Shown: positions 36,211 through 49,800 of the stretch, piece after piece | Position numbering within the stretch: the stretch's first letter is position 1 | Layout: every line of letters starts with the position of its first letter | NCBI GenBank assembly: GCA_013407085.1 | Contig: JACCGJ010005545.1 | Span: forward strand, 1-64,000 | Source of the DNA: Atriophallophorus winterbourni | Taxonomy: Eukaryota; Platyhelminthes; Trematoda; Plagiorchiida; Microphallidae | Direction: 5' to 3' | Length of the DNA stretch: 64,000 bases | Notes under the pieces: generated by a model | What the model was told of the DNA's origin: nothing | What the model saw: the letters and a program-made list of their open reading frames with translations, nothing else | Database searches by the model: none | Position numbers and translations under genes: made by a program

Positions 36211-37018
36211 GTAACAGATGTCAGATACGAAAAACCTGCGATCATTGATTATTTAACACGTTCTCTGTATCCGGCATCATTATTTGAAATTTGAAATTAC
36301 ATAGTGAAAAATTGAATTTAACCGTCAAATAGCGGCACGCAAGAACTGTTTGTGGTCTCAGAGTTATTAAATATTTAATTAGCTGTTTACGTATTCGCAC
36401 TCTAGAATGATCTTATCTTAAAATGTATGATTGTGTAACACATGTATGTGATCCCAAATTTTCTTAATGCACACTTGCATACATAAACACATGCACGTTC
36501 ATTCAACCACAAATACATGCATACATACATAAATTATTTTTATTTTATAATATTCGTTATATTGCCACGGGTCCATACTGCCGGTGCTTATCACCGGTTT
36601 CCTTAGCACAAGGCTTCACAAGTGATATGATTTAACCTGCTGGGGAAGGTGCTATGTTGTTCAGGTGATGTTCGCCAAGCTTGTGTGTTTGTTGCTGAGA
36701 GTGTTTCACATATTATTGTCGGTACCGATTTTACATTTTGGTGTGTTTTGGAGAAATAGTGCTTGCAATTTTCCCGAAGAGCGCAGTCGCAATGGGATTT
36801 AAACCTGGATCGGCCCTTAGCACTGTGCCATTGCCGCCACTCGCATACGTACATAATACGTACAAATCCTGGCAAATCTATATGTACCCATTAGCATCAT
36901 CGGATCTAGCGCCCTTTGGGACTGAAGTCGTAATTTATATTCTAAGAAGTGTTTTCAGTAAGTGCCGGTGATGTGAGCACCACAATACATTTTGTTTTCC
37001 ATAGTTTTTGTTCCAAAG
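36211..37018. other. No recognised feature
   Basis: AT-rich, with ACATACAT-type simple sequence at about 36,480 and 36,520. No gene or repeat family recognised. Confidence 0.3.
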
Positions 37019-37576
37019 GTTGTCATAGCCGGGGGTGGCAGTGGGGATAAGCTCCCACTGTTTATAAAATCCACCCATATGGCATGCGTCTCAAATAGCC
37101 TCTGATAACCAAGTCCAGCTTCTGGCCTGCACGAGTGGCTCCCCGAGCCCGGCGGAACTGCTTCTACCAACAGCAGAAGGGGCGAGGGTGAGTGACTGGC
37201 GCCTGAAAACCAGTTTGCTTCGGGCAGATGTAGCTCGTTAGCCTGGGAGGGCATTTCATCTAATGGAAGGAAAACCCTGATTTTAAACCTCCTCTGCCTT
37301 GCGGGATACCCGATCGCGGGAACGGCTTCGGGAGAAAACCCTGAGGAAAAATCTGAAACAGAGTCTGGCTGACGGTTAGTTGGTGCAAACCACTTCTTTC
37401 TGGCAACCCTCTGTTGCCATGCTGGTCGCACTTGGTTGTGCAAAGGGTAGAAAAGCTTACTTTAACAAACGCCGAGTGGTGCTGGGGACGCCGCTTTGTA
37501 CCCAAATTCCCAAGAATCTTCATTGAAGCCGACTCATCCTCCAGGAGAAGATAGTCGCACAAAAGTAAAGTAAAGT
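37019..37576 (+). mobile_element. Non-autonomous repeat N1, copy a
   Basis: About 555 bp, starting GGTTGTCATAGCCGGGGGTG and ending CACAAAAGTAAAGTAAAG. It is collinear with copy b at 50,908-51,461, which has a target-site duplication. The first ~300 bp also resembles 53,700-53,900, upstream of LINE C. GC-richer than its surroundings. It lies 280 bp upstream of the nicalin start codon. The long minus-strand frame across it (37,443-36,955) has no domain and is present only partly in copy b, so it is not a gene. Confidence 0.75.
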
Positions 37577-37604
37577 TTTTGCTACGGATTTCCTACTAGG
37601 ATTT

Positions 37605-37720
37605 TTTCTTCCTCATATCTGTCTAGGCCTGGGCAACCTGACAGTATCTTAGCCCACGTGCAGTCTGACTGTGCGGCACTTTGCCGGGATCAGGCTTGTG
37701 CTTTCATACATACATACTAG
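37605..37720 (+). mobile_element. SINE-like element S6, 5'-truncated
   Basis: Only the 3' half is present: CATATCTGTCTAGGCCTGGG, CACGTGCAGT, GCACTTTGCCGGGATCAGGC and the CATACATACATAC tail. Confidence 0.85.
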
Positions 37721-37800
37721 GCTCTCATTACACACATTACCAATTTTTAGATTCATTCTTGTAACGCTCAGCATAATTTCAAATTTTGGTAATCAAATTT

Positions 37801-37856
37801 AATTTCTATTCCAGATTTTTTCGTCAGATTTCATTCACGGTTGCTTCAAAGTGTCC
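37801..37856 (+). promoter_or_regulatory. Possible trans-splice acceptor before the nicalin ATG
   Basis: Two AG sites after pyrimidine-rich runs (TTTCTATTCCAG ending 37,814 and TTTTTTCGTCAG ending 37,826) lie 30-42 nt upstream of the ATG. In flatworms a spliced leader is often joined at such sites. They could equally be the acceptor of a normal 5' UTR intron. Confidence 0.3.
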
Positions 37857-40800
37857 ATGTTCTTCCGGGAACTAGTTTTTGTTACGATTTTGTGCTCACA
37901 TTACCTTTCTGGACATGCAACGGGCAATGAAGTTTACCCCGTTTTGAATCATGAAATTCAAGGCCGGTGGATAGGTTTGGTTACTTTCTATAATATGTAA
38001 AGGTAGTAAATGGTCACCCATTGATTGTGAAGTTCAAACAATCCATTCGAAGCTCATACCTCGGAAATGTCTCCTATTAAATATATCAGATGTTTCGATT
38101 GATATTTTGGAGCAACAAGAGCTTCGAAATCTGGGCGGTATCGTAATCATGCTTCCTGCAAAAACGTGGTCCTCACAAACCATTGAAGTAAGAAATTTTA
38201 TTTTTAACTTCAGATATTCAATGTCATCGAGGATTTCATTTTGACTCACGAAGTGCCTATCACCTTATATTTCACCTTTGAAGACGAAAACCTCTCTTCT
38301 ATCTATCAAGCGCTAGCGAATCGTGCCGAAACAAATGCCAACACTCTCTCAGGTATTTTGTTTTTTTAAATTTTTATAAACATTGCAGATGTTTTTTCAA
38401 GCATAGTGGCTACAGGCTTCCGGTTCGTTACATCAATCCCATCAAAAGGTTTAGGCAGTGCGAAACTCACCAATATTGAGGTTTGGATGACCTGAATTAT
38501 CAATTTTCAGGGACGCCTAACTAGCAACATTGACGCGAAAGCTCCTACAGTGATCCTTTGCGCACATTACGATGTTTTAACTTCAATTCCGGTAAATTTG
38601 CTCAATACTATTCATAATTTTTGTATGTTATCTGAATGCTTTGCTATACTATAAAAATTGGTCGTTTATAAGCGCCTCGAGCGCCTGGCCAGAAATCAAT
38701 TTGTGATTTTGTATTTGAACATCGTGGTTCTTTGTAAGAACAGTGACATACAAGTATAACTTTGTTCACCACCTTACCACCGTTTCAAGGCTCTCGGAAC
38801 CTGATCTTACTGTCTCCACCTGATGACGAGAAACAGTCAGAAACTGGTTGTGGTGTGTAAGTGATGGGGAAATGTTCTTTATTTCTTGCACTTCAGCAAT
38901 TTGCCTCGCGACAATTATTGTGGTTTCCAGACTTTTTTTTAAAGAACTACGCTTTTGTTTCCACTGCCGTTCAGTTTCATAATTTGTTAAAACTTGCGGC
39001 TCCTAGTCACACGGAACTGTCGTATAGTACAAAACCTCAATTCAGTATTTTAAGAGAGCTACTCTGTACCCATCAATCAAAGTTGAACGCGCTCTAGATG
39101 CTTTACCACTCAATCGATAATATCGAGACTACTGTTTGAACTATTTTCATAACATTGTAATTTCCAAAATTGTTGTTAGCTTTTCAGCATCCATTTTCAT
39201 TCGTTTGTTTTCAGAGTTTTTCTTATGGAGCCCAAGCAGGTGCCACAGGAGTGGTCGCTCTTTTGGAAATTAGCAGAGTGCTCAGCCAATTATTTTCTGA
39301 ATACAATCACCATGCAAAGTTAGTTGTTTATTTACACACAAGTAATCGATGCTTAAGGCGTTTCTGCTCGGATTTCTATGTGTAATTAATGCATTTTCGT
39401 TTTTTCGTTGTTATGTTTACGCTGTATAGTACTTCTGTAGTGCGCAGGTAATGACCCTGCTAAATTGATTTGGTACCGCTATTGAGCTGCATCCGAAAAC
39501 ACGTTGGAGTCTCATCACCCAGGTGCAGTATATGACGGTGTGGCACCTTGCCTGCATCCAGGCTTCTGATTTCATACGTAATGTTTGGTCGATGTATTAA
39601 TCCTGCTCAGCGCTGCTGTCTGTACTATGTAATAATTGCACTCGGTTTTGTTTTTGGCAGAAGTATTACTTTCTTCGTACAAGGAGCGCATTTAGCTAAT
39701 ATGCTTTGATCGTTTTTATACGCTAATATTGATGCTGGCATACTCATTTGCCAAGCCTATCGATTATCTATTCAAATGTACATCCATTCAGTTTTACCTG
39801 GAAATATAATTTAAAAGCTAAATCGATTTGCTAGTTAATGCACATTAAATATCGCTAGCAAATTCGTTCTATCGCTGCGTAGCCTATGTCGCACATCGGT
39901 AGTGACCTGCATGCTGAAACACGCTGGAGTCTCACTACCATTCCCATTTGTGTTTTCTTTCTCATATCTGTTTAGGCCTGGGCAACCTGACAGCATCTTA
40001 GCCCACGTGCAGTCTATGACTGTGCGTCGCTTTACCTGGATCGGGCTTGTGATTTCATATATACATGCATACTGTTGTAACCAGCCGAAAACGATTTAAA
40101 AATCACTTATTTGACAAATTTGTTACATTTATTACACTATCCCAGTTTTTAATCAACGTCTTAGCTAGTTTATATACTACTATTGACTCCGTGAAATATC
40201 CACAAATTAGTCACCTCAGCTCAAAATAAAAGCTCTCGGTGCGATCGTTGCTCTTGTTAGGTCGAATTAGCTGGCATGGAACTCGAATTCACGATTAACA
40301 TTGGAATGCATTGAGGACATCGGTTACCAATTCTCAGGTGATCGGTCGCGATCAGGCATTTATGTATTTTTTTCCTTTTAGAGTAATATTTTGCTCACCT
40401 CTAATTAAGTTTATATTGAAGTTGACCTCCAGAATCATTTAGCACATGCACTAACGAAGCGAGGAACATATATTCCGTACTATTTTGAATGGCAATTCTA
40501 ACAAGGTGTCATCCGAATTTTCCATAGAAAATAAGCATTTATTTCTAATCTGCCGTACTTGCCATTGCCTTCTTTTAAGACTTCAATAATTTCAAATTAC
40601 CGTAACCCATCATCGATGTGTTTATAGAATACGCGAGTAACTACACATCTGAACGGCTATCTGCATTGTTTTTCGCTATCTCAGCTATAACTTAGTTTTT
40701 CTACTCACTGGCGGAAGTGGGTACAATTTCGTTGGTTCTAAGCGGTGGCTGGATTCCACTATTCAAGATTCAACGGGATTGGGTGAGTACAAATCACATT

Positions 40801-43800
40801 GTCTTTTAGTCTACTTCGTACATTCTTATTTTCAATAAAATTCTTTTGGGCTCGAACACAAAGCGAGGTCATTTACCTCATAATTAGATCTGCTGCGGTG
40901 GGTGGTACTCTCCAAACTGTGCGATGACCAGGCTGACTCGTTTAACTCGTGCACCATTATCCAGGCCACTGAGCTTATTACTTCAAGAAGGACGGTTAAC
41001 TGAAAGCGAGCTACTGCTGACCCAACCATTTCATCGTTTACTGACACCTCTCTATTTTTTAGCTTTTATTATTCAGCTGCCACTTAATATACGACACGCT
41101 ACATAGATTTCTACCTTGTTTAATTTTCTAATCAGCACTAAAATGTGGGCATGTAATGCAGACGTACTGACACGTGGCATCTAAATAGGATATTATTAGA
41201 ATCTTTTTGGCTGAGCCTGTGCATGTTTCCCTTTCGTTTTTTACGGATGCTCAAGAAAGTACAGTATTTTCTCTTCTTTTTTAAGCATGTTGTACAAGTG
41301 TGAAGTTCTTTTGCGGGATATATATCCCACAAAAACTGCACTATGTCCGACAGTGCGACCGTACCTAGCTAAGCAGTTATCCATCTCGCCAGACTGGACC
41401 TTAACGTGGTGCTATGGTTTGTGTACCCATTGAGCTATGCTGGGTGGTGCTCTCGAAGCACCTTCAGAGCCACTCATATCAGGAATGTCAATGGATAGAG
41501 GTCAGACGAAAACGGTCTCAACCCAACCCGCTTCCTTTTTGGTCAGTGTTTTTAGTCAAAGGCTTTAGTCGCGAATCCTAATTGTTCTCCTGTCTAAGCA
41601 CGGGCGACCTGGCAGTATCGCGGCTCATATACTACCGTGACAATCACAAATCACTCCAATTCCATAGTGCATAGGCCGCCGCCGCCACCTTACCTGCTGC
41701 ATACATCTAGGAGGGTAAACGAAAACATGTTACTACTGGCCCTACTTTTCAATCTTTTTCTGTCCCCTCCGCTTTTTAATTCTTATTCTTCAGCGTCCGT
41801 TATTTTAAGCGGCCGATGTGAACCTTTTCGAAGCTTAACATATCCTAAACCTAAATCTCACTTTATAAAATATCACACACGTCTGCATTCATAGGTGTCA
41901 TGAATGTACGAACGCTGCTCTTGCCCTCTGTCTAGATTCGTTGTGTATCGGCATTTGTTGCTTGTCAGAGACAAGACTTTATGATCCCTCTAGATAATCG
42001 AATTGACTGCACCAACTCTTCCCAACAGGTACTTTTTGCGCCACTTAGGTGGCTCTTTTGCTTCCTACTCAGGCCACGCGGTTGTAGGTATAGTTCTGAG
42101 TTCGCGTGCAGAAGGCTCACTTTTAGACTTGATTCCCGCCAGTAGCAGGATGTGTGCCGTCCGACTAGCTACTTCTATCAACACTACTTCCCGAACCCAA
42201 AGTAAGTCCTACTTGTTCGTAATTGCTCTGACTAATAGTAGCACTGATCGCAACAAAAATATCTTCTACGTCGAACTTTGTACACTCTTACGACGCGCAA
42301 AGAGTTCTGATATCATTATTCTTGTTGGGGATATGAATGCTCAACTTGATCGCCTAGATGTTACTGATTCACAACTCGGTGGTTCATTCAGTCTCGATGT
42401 GCAGCGGACAGATAATGGTAAATGCTTTCTTCACCTATGTGTACAGCACACTATTTATTAGTCGCACTTCGTTTAGGCATAAAAAGCGGCAGTGTGCAAC
42501 TTGGCGTCCACCTAACGATAATCAGCCATGGACAAAAATTGACCATCTTGCCGTCAGCGCTAGATAGAGAGGCTACATTGAGGACTGTCGCTCTTTCTAG
42601 AACACTAGTTTGACTCTGATCACGCGCTCCTTCGATCAAGATTTACCTAAAAATTATCTGGTCCATCTCTAAGCGCATAGCTTTCGAGAAGCTTTCAGAT
42701 AACGCAATTCAGCAACTCTATCGCGGCGATTTATTAGTTAATCTTCCCACAGCGGTGTCCGAAATTATAACAGCTCTGGAATGCGATTGCAATTGTAATA
42801 AACGATGCAGCATAATCGGTGTGTGGCAGTTCCACCTATAGCAGTAGGTCCCACTGGATCTCCCCGTCTAGCCTTCGATTGCTAGAAGATAGGCGAAGAA
42901 TTCCTTCTGGTTCGCAATATAATGCAGAACGGAGACAGGTGAGAAATAAGCTCAAGCGTAGCATTCGATCAGATAGGGAAACTTGCGGGCTGCAAAAAGT
43001 TGAGGCAGCCAGCAATTCGTTTATTATCCGAAAGGTGTTTCAGCTTATTCGATACAGGTTCTAAAACCATTGAAGTTAGCGAGACAATCACAGAGAACAA
43101 TGGCGCCTTAGACACTAACAAAGTGCGCCGGTTATCTCGTTGGCGGAGCAATTCATAAGCAGTTTTGCTGGCCAGCTGCAGATGGTCCATTTCCTTCTAT
43201 TTTGTGTTGTGAAGCCTGGTCGGTTGATATAACGCCTCCGAGCGAAGCCGAAATCAAGCTCGATATTGAGTCAATGAAAAGATTCATAGCAGCTCTTCCC
43301 GATGGACTGGCCCCGGTTCTCTTCAAGGTGGGCTGTGATTAGGCACTCTAGTCAGGTATGGGATACAGAAACAATTCCCCACTGTTTTTGGGCGAATCTA
43401 TAACCATACCTGTCATCACCATAAGCCTTACGCCCGTCATTACCCGGCTTCTTGCTTCAATATGTCTTCTGTGCCTTACATTACACAGAGAATCACAGAT
43501 TCATTAAGAGCAAGTTGGATTTCGTCTCGACAGATGATGTGGCGATCATATATTCACTCTTCGTCAAGCCCTAGAACATCGCCATGCCTATAGGCAGCCC
43601 ACTGTAGCGATCTTTCTTGATTTTAAAGGTGCTTTTGATTCGGCCAATAAGAACCCATTATTTAATACCTTAGTACTCAATTGTCTCCCGCAAAAGTACG
43701 TTAACATATTGCGGACGCTTTATTCCTATAGTTCTGGACGCATTAGGATGTGCAATAACCTGTCAGCCAACTTTCCTACGGTTAGTAGTATCCGACAAGG

Positions 43801-46800
43801 GTGTCCAATTTCTCCATTTTTGTTCAATTTTGTAATTTCGCTATAATTGATGCATGCAATACAAGCGTACTGACGCCGGGCATTCAGATAGGCCGCGATA
43901 AAAAGCTTTTTGATTTAGATTATGCTGACGAAGTAGTTTTACTCCTCAATTCCTATGCGGATGCTCAGTCTACTTTAGACCGACCATGTAGTATCGTACC
44001 ATCCTTCGTTATACGGTTTGCACATTCCAAGTGCAAAGTTCTGTTACAAGATATTGATCAGATCGAAACTGCGCCAAGCCTCAATAATCAAGAACTTGCG
44101 ACTTTAGACTGTTTTATCTATTTGCGTAGTTGTATTACTAGCAACGCTTGTTTAAATAAGATCTCAGCTCGCATTTCCGGAGCTGCGGCTGTTTTTCGTA
44201 ACTTAGGCCGTCTGTGGCGTCAAACAGGTTTGTCTCTAAAGCTCAAGGGTAGAGTCTATAAGGCTACATTGCGCGTGGATATGCAATCGTGCAGTACTTT
44301 CTGTTGTGCGGCTAACACCGTGCTAAATTGATTGGCCAGAGGTAGTGAGCTGCATGCTGAAACAGGCTGGAGTCTCACTACCATTTCCTGTTCTTTGTTC
44401 TTCCTCATATCTGTCTAGGCCTGGGCAACCTGACAGTATCTTAGCCCACGTGCAGTCTCTGACTGTGCGGCACTTTGCCTGGATAGGCGTTGTGCTTTAA
44501 TCCCATACCATACCATACATTGCGCGCGTTTTTACTGTACTGATGTGAAACCTGGGCACTGAGAATAAACATATGACGTCTACGAGTCTTCCACAATCGC
44601 TGTCTCCGCATCATCACTTGCGTTACTTGGCACCATCGCATACGTAACACAACTATCCGTAATAGAATCTTTGGTAACGACATCGAAAGACGAGTGAACG
44701 TGCATAGACTTCGCTGGTTAGGCCACGTATTGCGAATGGGAAATCATCATTTTCCTATCGTGGTTTCGTTCGTCACTGTTAACTCAGAATGCCGTGATTG
44801 TAAGGGTGGCCAGACCGACTTGACTGAAGCAGCTGAAGGCTTTGACTGTTAAACTAGATGCGGTTGGTGCGACCCGTCTTCCGGATTGGGGTCCAAAATA
44901 TGAAAATTCACAGTGGCTTTTTACGCTTAACGATATTACCCAAAATCTTGTTCAGTTGGCGGTCTTGTTGTAGACATCTTCTTGGAGTGTTTGGTTAATC
45001 TTGTCAGTTGTCAACTGAAGTGGCGAGGAAAGCTTGGTATGATGCGTGGTGGTGAAAGCCGCAAGGAAGCTGCCATGCTGATGTCGTTCTACTCGTTCAC
45101 AACACTTGCTTGAATCCATGTTTGATTCAAGGTGCATGCAGCTCATCCCAGTGCGTCTGTGTCCAATCTTTTATAGGTTCAGTAGCTTTTGATGTTCCAC
45201 CCTTCACCCATATGTTTTAGAATATTTTACTGTCATGGTTGCATGGCAGTTAAGCACTTGTTACTTGTTACTAGTATAATGCATGGATGTGCAATCATGC
45301 ATCATTTATGTGCTGTGCGGCTAACATCGTGCTTAATTGAATGGCCAACGGTAGTGAGCTGCATGCTGAAACAGGCTGGAGTCTCACTACCATTTCCTGT
45401 TCTTTGTTCTTCCTCATATCTGTCTAGGCCTGGGCAACCTGACAGTATCTTAGCCCACGTGCAGTCTGACTGTGCGGCACTTTGCCGGGATCAGGCTTGT
45501 GCTTTCATACATACATACATACTAGTATAATGCTTTCTATGATGATACACGGATGTGCAATCGTGCAGTAAGTTTGTGCTGTGCGGCTAACACCGTGCTA
45601 AATTTAATTGCAACCGGTAGTGAGCTCAATGCTGAAACCCACTGGAGTCTCACTGCCACTTCTTTTTCTATTTTTCCAATATCCGTCTAGGCCTGGGCAA
45701 TCTAACAGTATCTTAGCCCACGTGCAGTCATCGACTGTACGGCACTTTACCTGGATCATGCTTGTGCTTTCTTGCAAACATACATGATGATGCTGATGAT
45801 GTGAATAGTTGTAGCACTTGTTCATGTAACGAAGTTTCTGCTTGCATTCCTAAGCAACGTATGCGTCCCGTAACTTTTGAGTACTGTGGCACCTAAATTT
45901 GTGTCACTGAAGCTCGAAGTCAGAGTCCAGAAATTACCAATGTGAAGCCCGAACTTCTTCTTGGAATGAAGAGCTGTGGTATTTCAGTTTTCCAGTAATC
46001 GTTATGTATGCATCAAGTCGGAATTAACTGGCACCATGGGATATATGGCGAAACTATCTGTATGTGGTAGGGATGTAGGTATAGAATATTAACCAAACGT
46101 GCACTAATTCTGTTGTTACAGCCGTGTATTGCCGGTGAAAATTCATCATTTTTCTAAATCGGTTTTCTTCCCCACTTCTAACTTACAATGATGGCGAAAC
46201 TTTGACCTTACTTTAGATTTGAAAATTTTAAGTGGCTGTAGCTGATGTAGACCATGTTTGTAATTAGGCTTCACAAGATACAACTTTGCAATAATTACGT
46301 ACTTAGAGATATAGTATAAAACCTTGTTCAGTTGCGGTCATATTTTGGTAGCTCTTTGGGCATTTGTTTGACGTTGTCTGTTATGATGCATGGCAATGCT
46401 GCCCTATCCGCACACAATCGCGCAGCACTCCTGTGCTGTGTGGCCAACACCGTGCTAAATTGATTGGGCACCGTTAGTGAGCTGCATGCTGGAACACACT
46501 GGAGTCTCACTACTATTTCTATTCTAGTTTCTCTCTCAGATCTGTCTGGGCCTGGGCAGCCTGACAGTATCTTAGCCCACGTGTAGTCTGTGACTGCACG
46601 GCACTTTGCCTGGATCAGCCTCGTGCTTTCATTCATTCATTCATTCATCCGCTCACAAAACTTGACTGAATGCGTGTTTCATTTGAGGTGTGGATGCCTC
46701 ATCTTAGTGTTCCTGTGCTTACTATTCTACAGATTCTCTAGATTTGATTTTAGTGCTTGTAAGCTAATTAAGTATTCGTTACATGCTACCGGTGTAGTAC

Positions 46801-49800
46801 AGCCCTGTTAATAGATCTTGTTTATAACCGAATGATTGGCTAAATGCCCTCATCGTTCTGTACAGGCGTGATTGATTTGTAGCTAATTTAAGTCATGTGC
46901 ATTCGTGCCCCGTACGTGCTAAGTCGGGATCAACAGACCACAACCTGCGTATTTATTGTTATCATATACAGCTGAGCGACTGAACGAAAAAAGTCTGCTT
47001 ATAAACTTTTTTGCTACATCCCCTTCTTTTATGGACTTGACACGATATTATACATGCCTAGTCACAGTCCTGGATATCGTTTTTTCACTTCTTTGATTAA
47101 TGTGATCCGTTTGTTCCAGCCTACGCCACTAATTAAATTATATTATACATTTTTCTATGCGTGACATTTTCTAATAATCATCATAATTCACCATATTTCG
47201 ACTCCACCACAATATCTATAATATTTTCTTATTATTTCAGCTCTTTTGGACTCTGTTGTCCAAGTCGTCTGCTTGGAAGCTTTGGGCTCATTTGAATTCG
47301 GTCCCAATGTGTTTGCTCACTTTTCCAGACGTCCAAGGGCCGATTCTTTCACAGAACGTTTTCTTCGTGCCTTGAATCAATCTATACGGCTAAACTCATT
47401 ACCACCCGTGAGTAGGGTCTTTCGCCAAGCTTACTTTGTTTCGATTTTGTTTCTTTAGCTTATTTAACTTCTCTCATTATTGTGCAGCGAAAGTCAGTAT
47501 ATTTGTCATGATCAATGCCTTGTGGTACCGTGTAATTTACATCAGCATTTCGCCTTGTCTAACGCTGGACCAAACTTAACCAGCTGTTTTATTACGATTA
47601 TTAACATGTATGAAAAGTCATGCGCGTGACCGTCAACCTATCAGCCACACATACTTGCTTGTATAAGCCATTTTCAAATATTGTTGGTGCATGTCGCAAC
47701 TTCCATCAATGATACCACGTTTTCAGATTAGGCATTGGTGTTGGATAACATTTAGGTCATCCATGATACTTGGAACACCTACCACGAACTTATGGGCTAA
47801 AGAAGGTTTCGCAATACTGTTACACGATCACTGCACAAAGTTCTTTCAGTTCATTATCCGTGGAGTGGTACCCTAATTACCAAACCGTGACATGACATAA
47901 ACAGTTGAAGGCCTTTGTCCAAAGCCTTGAGGATATGAAAGCTTGCCGAATTCTAGAATGGGGTCCGCACTAAAAGCTAAGTTTGCTAATTGACGGTATT
48001 GTTGAAAGCATTTTATCAACTTTTTTAATTACTGTTGACTGCTTGTCAATTAGCGCGATGATGATTGGTTGTCATAACGCATGACAGTGAACCGCGAGGA
48101 ACCCGTCGTACTTTTTCGCTTTACTAATTTATGGTATTCTTATTTAAGTCAGCTGAGTTTTAGGGGTCTCGACTCATTTTTACTTCCTTATTTTCATTAC
48201 AAACAATCGTTTCCTGATCGCCGGTCTATGTATGTATATTACTGTCATGCTTGTATGGTGGCTGATAGTGGATACACCTGCGATGCACAGCAGACCTTAT
48301 CACTTTTCTATCGAATCAAATTCACTGAACTTTGTAACGTGCCACACAGTCAGACTGCACGTCGGTTCAGCACTTCCTGGTTGTCTAGGCCTAGACGGTT
48401 GTATCAAGCTGAAAATTCACAGTAAAGTATATATTCACAATGATTGTCTCCATCATACTTGTTTTATTCATGTTCCACCTGCATTCATTTTCGTCTTTCA
48501 TTTGATTATTTCCTTACTCTAATTTTTCAAATAGCAATTTACTTCTACTGGTGATCAGGATGCTCTGGTGGATTGGGTTCATAAAAAAATAAATTTAAGT
48601 CAAGAAAGCCTTGCATGGGAGCATGAACGCTTTTCGATTTATCGTCTACCGGCACTCACGTTGTCTTCTTGGCCGAATTCCTCGGTTGCACATTGGTCGC
48701 GCTATCGTGCCACAGATGGCGGACCTCTGCATTCATTAGTCAGTGGTGATTCAAATAAATCTGGAACAAACTATGGTTCTGTGAATTCCGCAGTACTCGT
48801 ACGTAATATTCGCGTTATTACCGAAGCTCTTGCTCGTGTACTGTTCGGCCTAGATGGAGCCGCTGATGAGATACACGAATCACCAATCGTCACAAAAGAG
48901 GTGGGCATATAAGTCTTACTACTTTTGTATCATAACGCAGATTGCGTTGTGTATATTATTACTTACATGCTACGATTGGAATCCGTTCTCTTGTTGCTAA
49001 TTTATTTAAAAATGTACTTTAATTTAATCGAATTCGAATGGTGAGGCTCTTAGATTAGGCTTAGATTTTGGATTCATTTTTTTTTATTCTGTAGAAATTT
49101 GTCTCCAGAGTAACGGCACTGTATCATTTATAATCAGTAGACTCGATTAACAGTAAACGCAATGTTTGTGCATTCTGACGCAAAATGTTAAAAGAACACT
49201 GAGTGAAATGTAAAAAATCAAAGAATTTCAGGCTGTCATTTAATAATTGCTTAATTTTGACCAGATCCCCAATGCACACTTCAAGGCGCGGAAGCCTTAT
49301 GAAACCATAATTCAGCACATTTCCGTTTCCCTCCTGTTATCTGTCTAGGCATGGGCAACCTGACAGTATCTTATTCCACGTGCAGTCTCTGACTGTGCTG
49401 CACATTGCCTGGATCAGGCTTGTGCACCACTTCTGTGCTGTGCAGCTAACATTGTGCTAAATTGATTACCCACCAGTAGTGAGTTACATGCTGAAACACG
49501 CTGGAGTCTCACTATCATTTCTATTTCCTTTCTATTTCTTTTGTCATATCTGTCTTGGGCCTGGGCAACCTGACAGTATCTTAGCCCACGTACAGTCTCT
49601 GACTGTGCGGCACTTTGCCTGGATCAGGCTTGTGCCTTCATACCATACCACACCATACATATAAGCAGCTTATCGATATCATTAATTACAGATTCCTTTC
49701 TTCCAATACACAGAGTTTGCTAAACTAAGTGCGTATTTCAGGTTCTCAGTCACAATTCATCGTAATGCCTTTTGGAAATTCTCTTCACTGTCCCCATTGT

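Noticed and set aside
36955..37443. 162-codon minus-strand open frame near the nicalin promoter
   Set aside because: It lies within repeat N1; the same DNA at 50.9 kb does not keep the frame open and no domain is visible. It is a by-product of the GC-rich repeat.
41637..41894. 85-codon frame with a hydrophobic stretch
   Set aside because: Sits just upstream of the RTE endonuclease start and overlaps a SINE relic; no signal or domain supports a separate gene.
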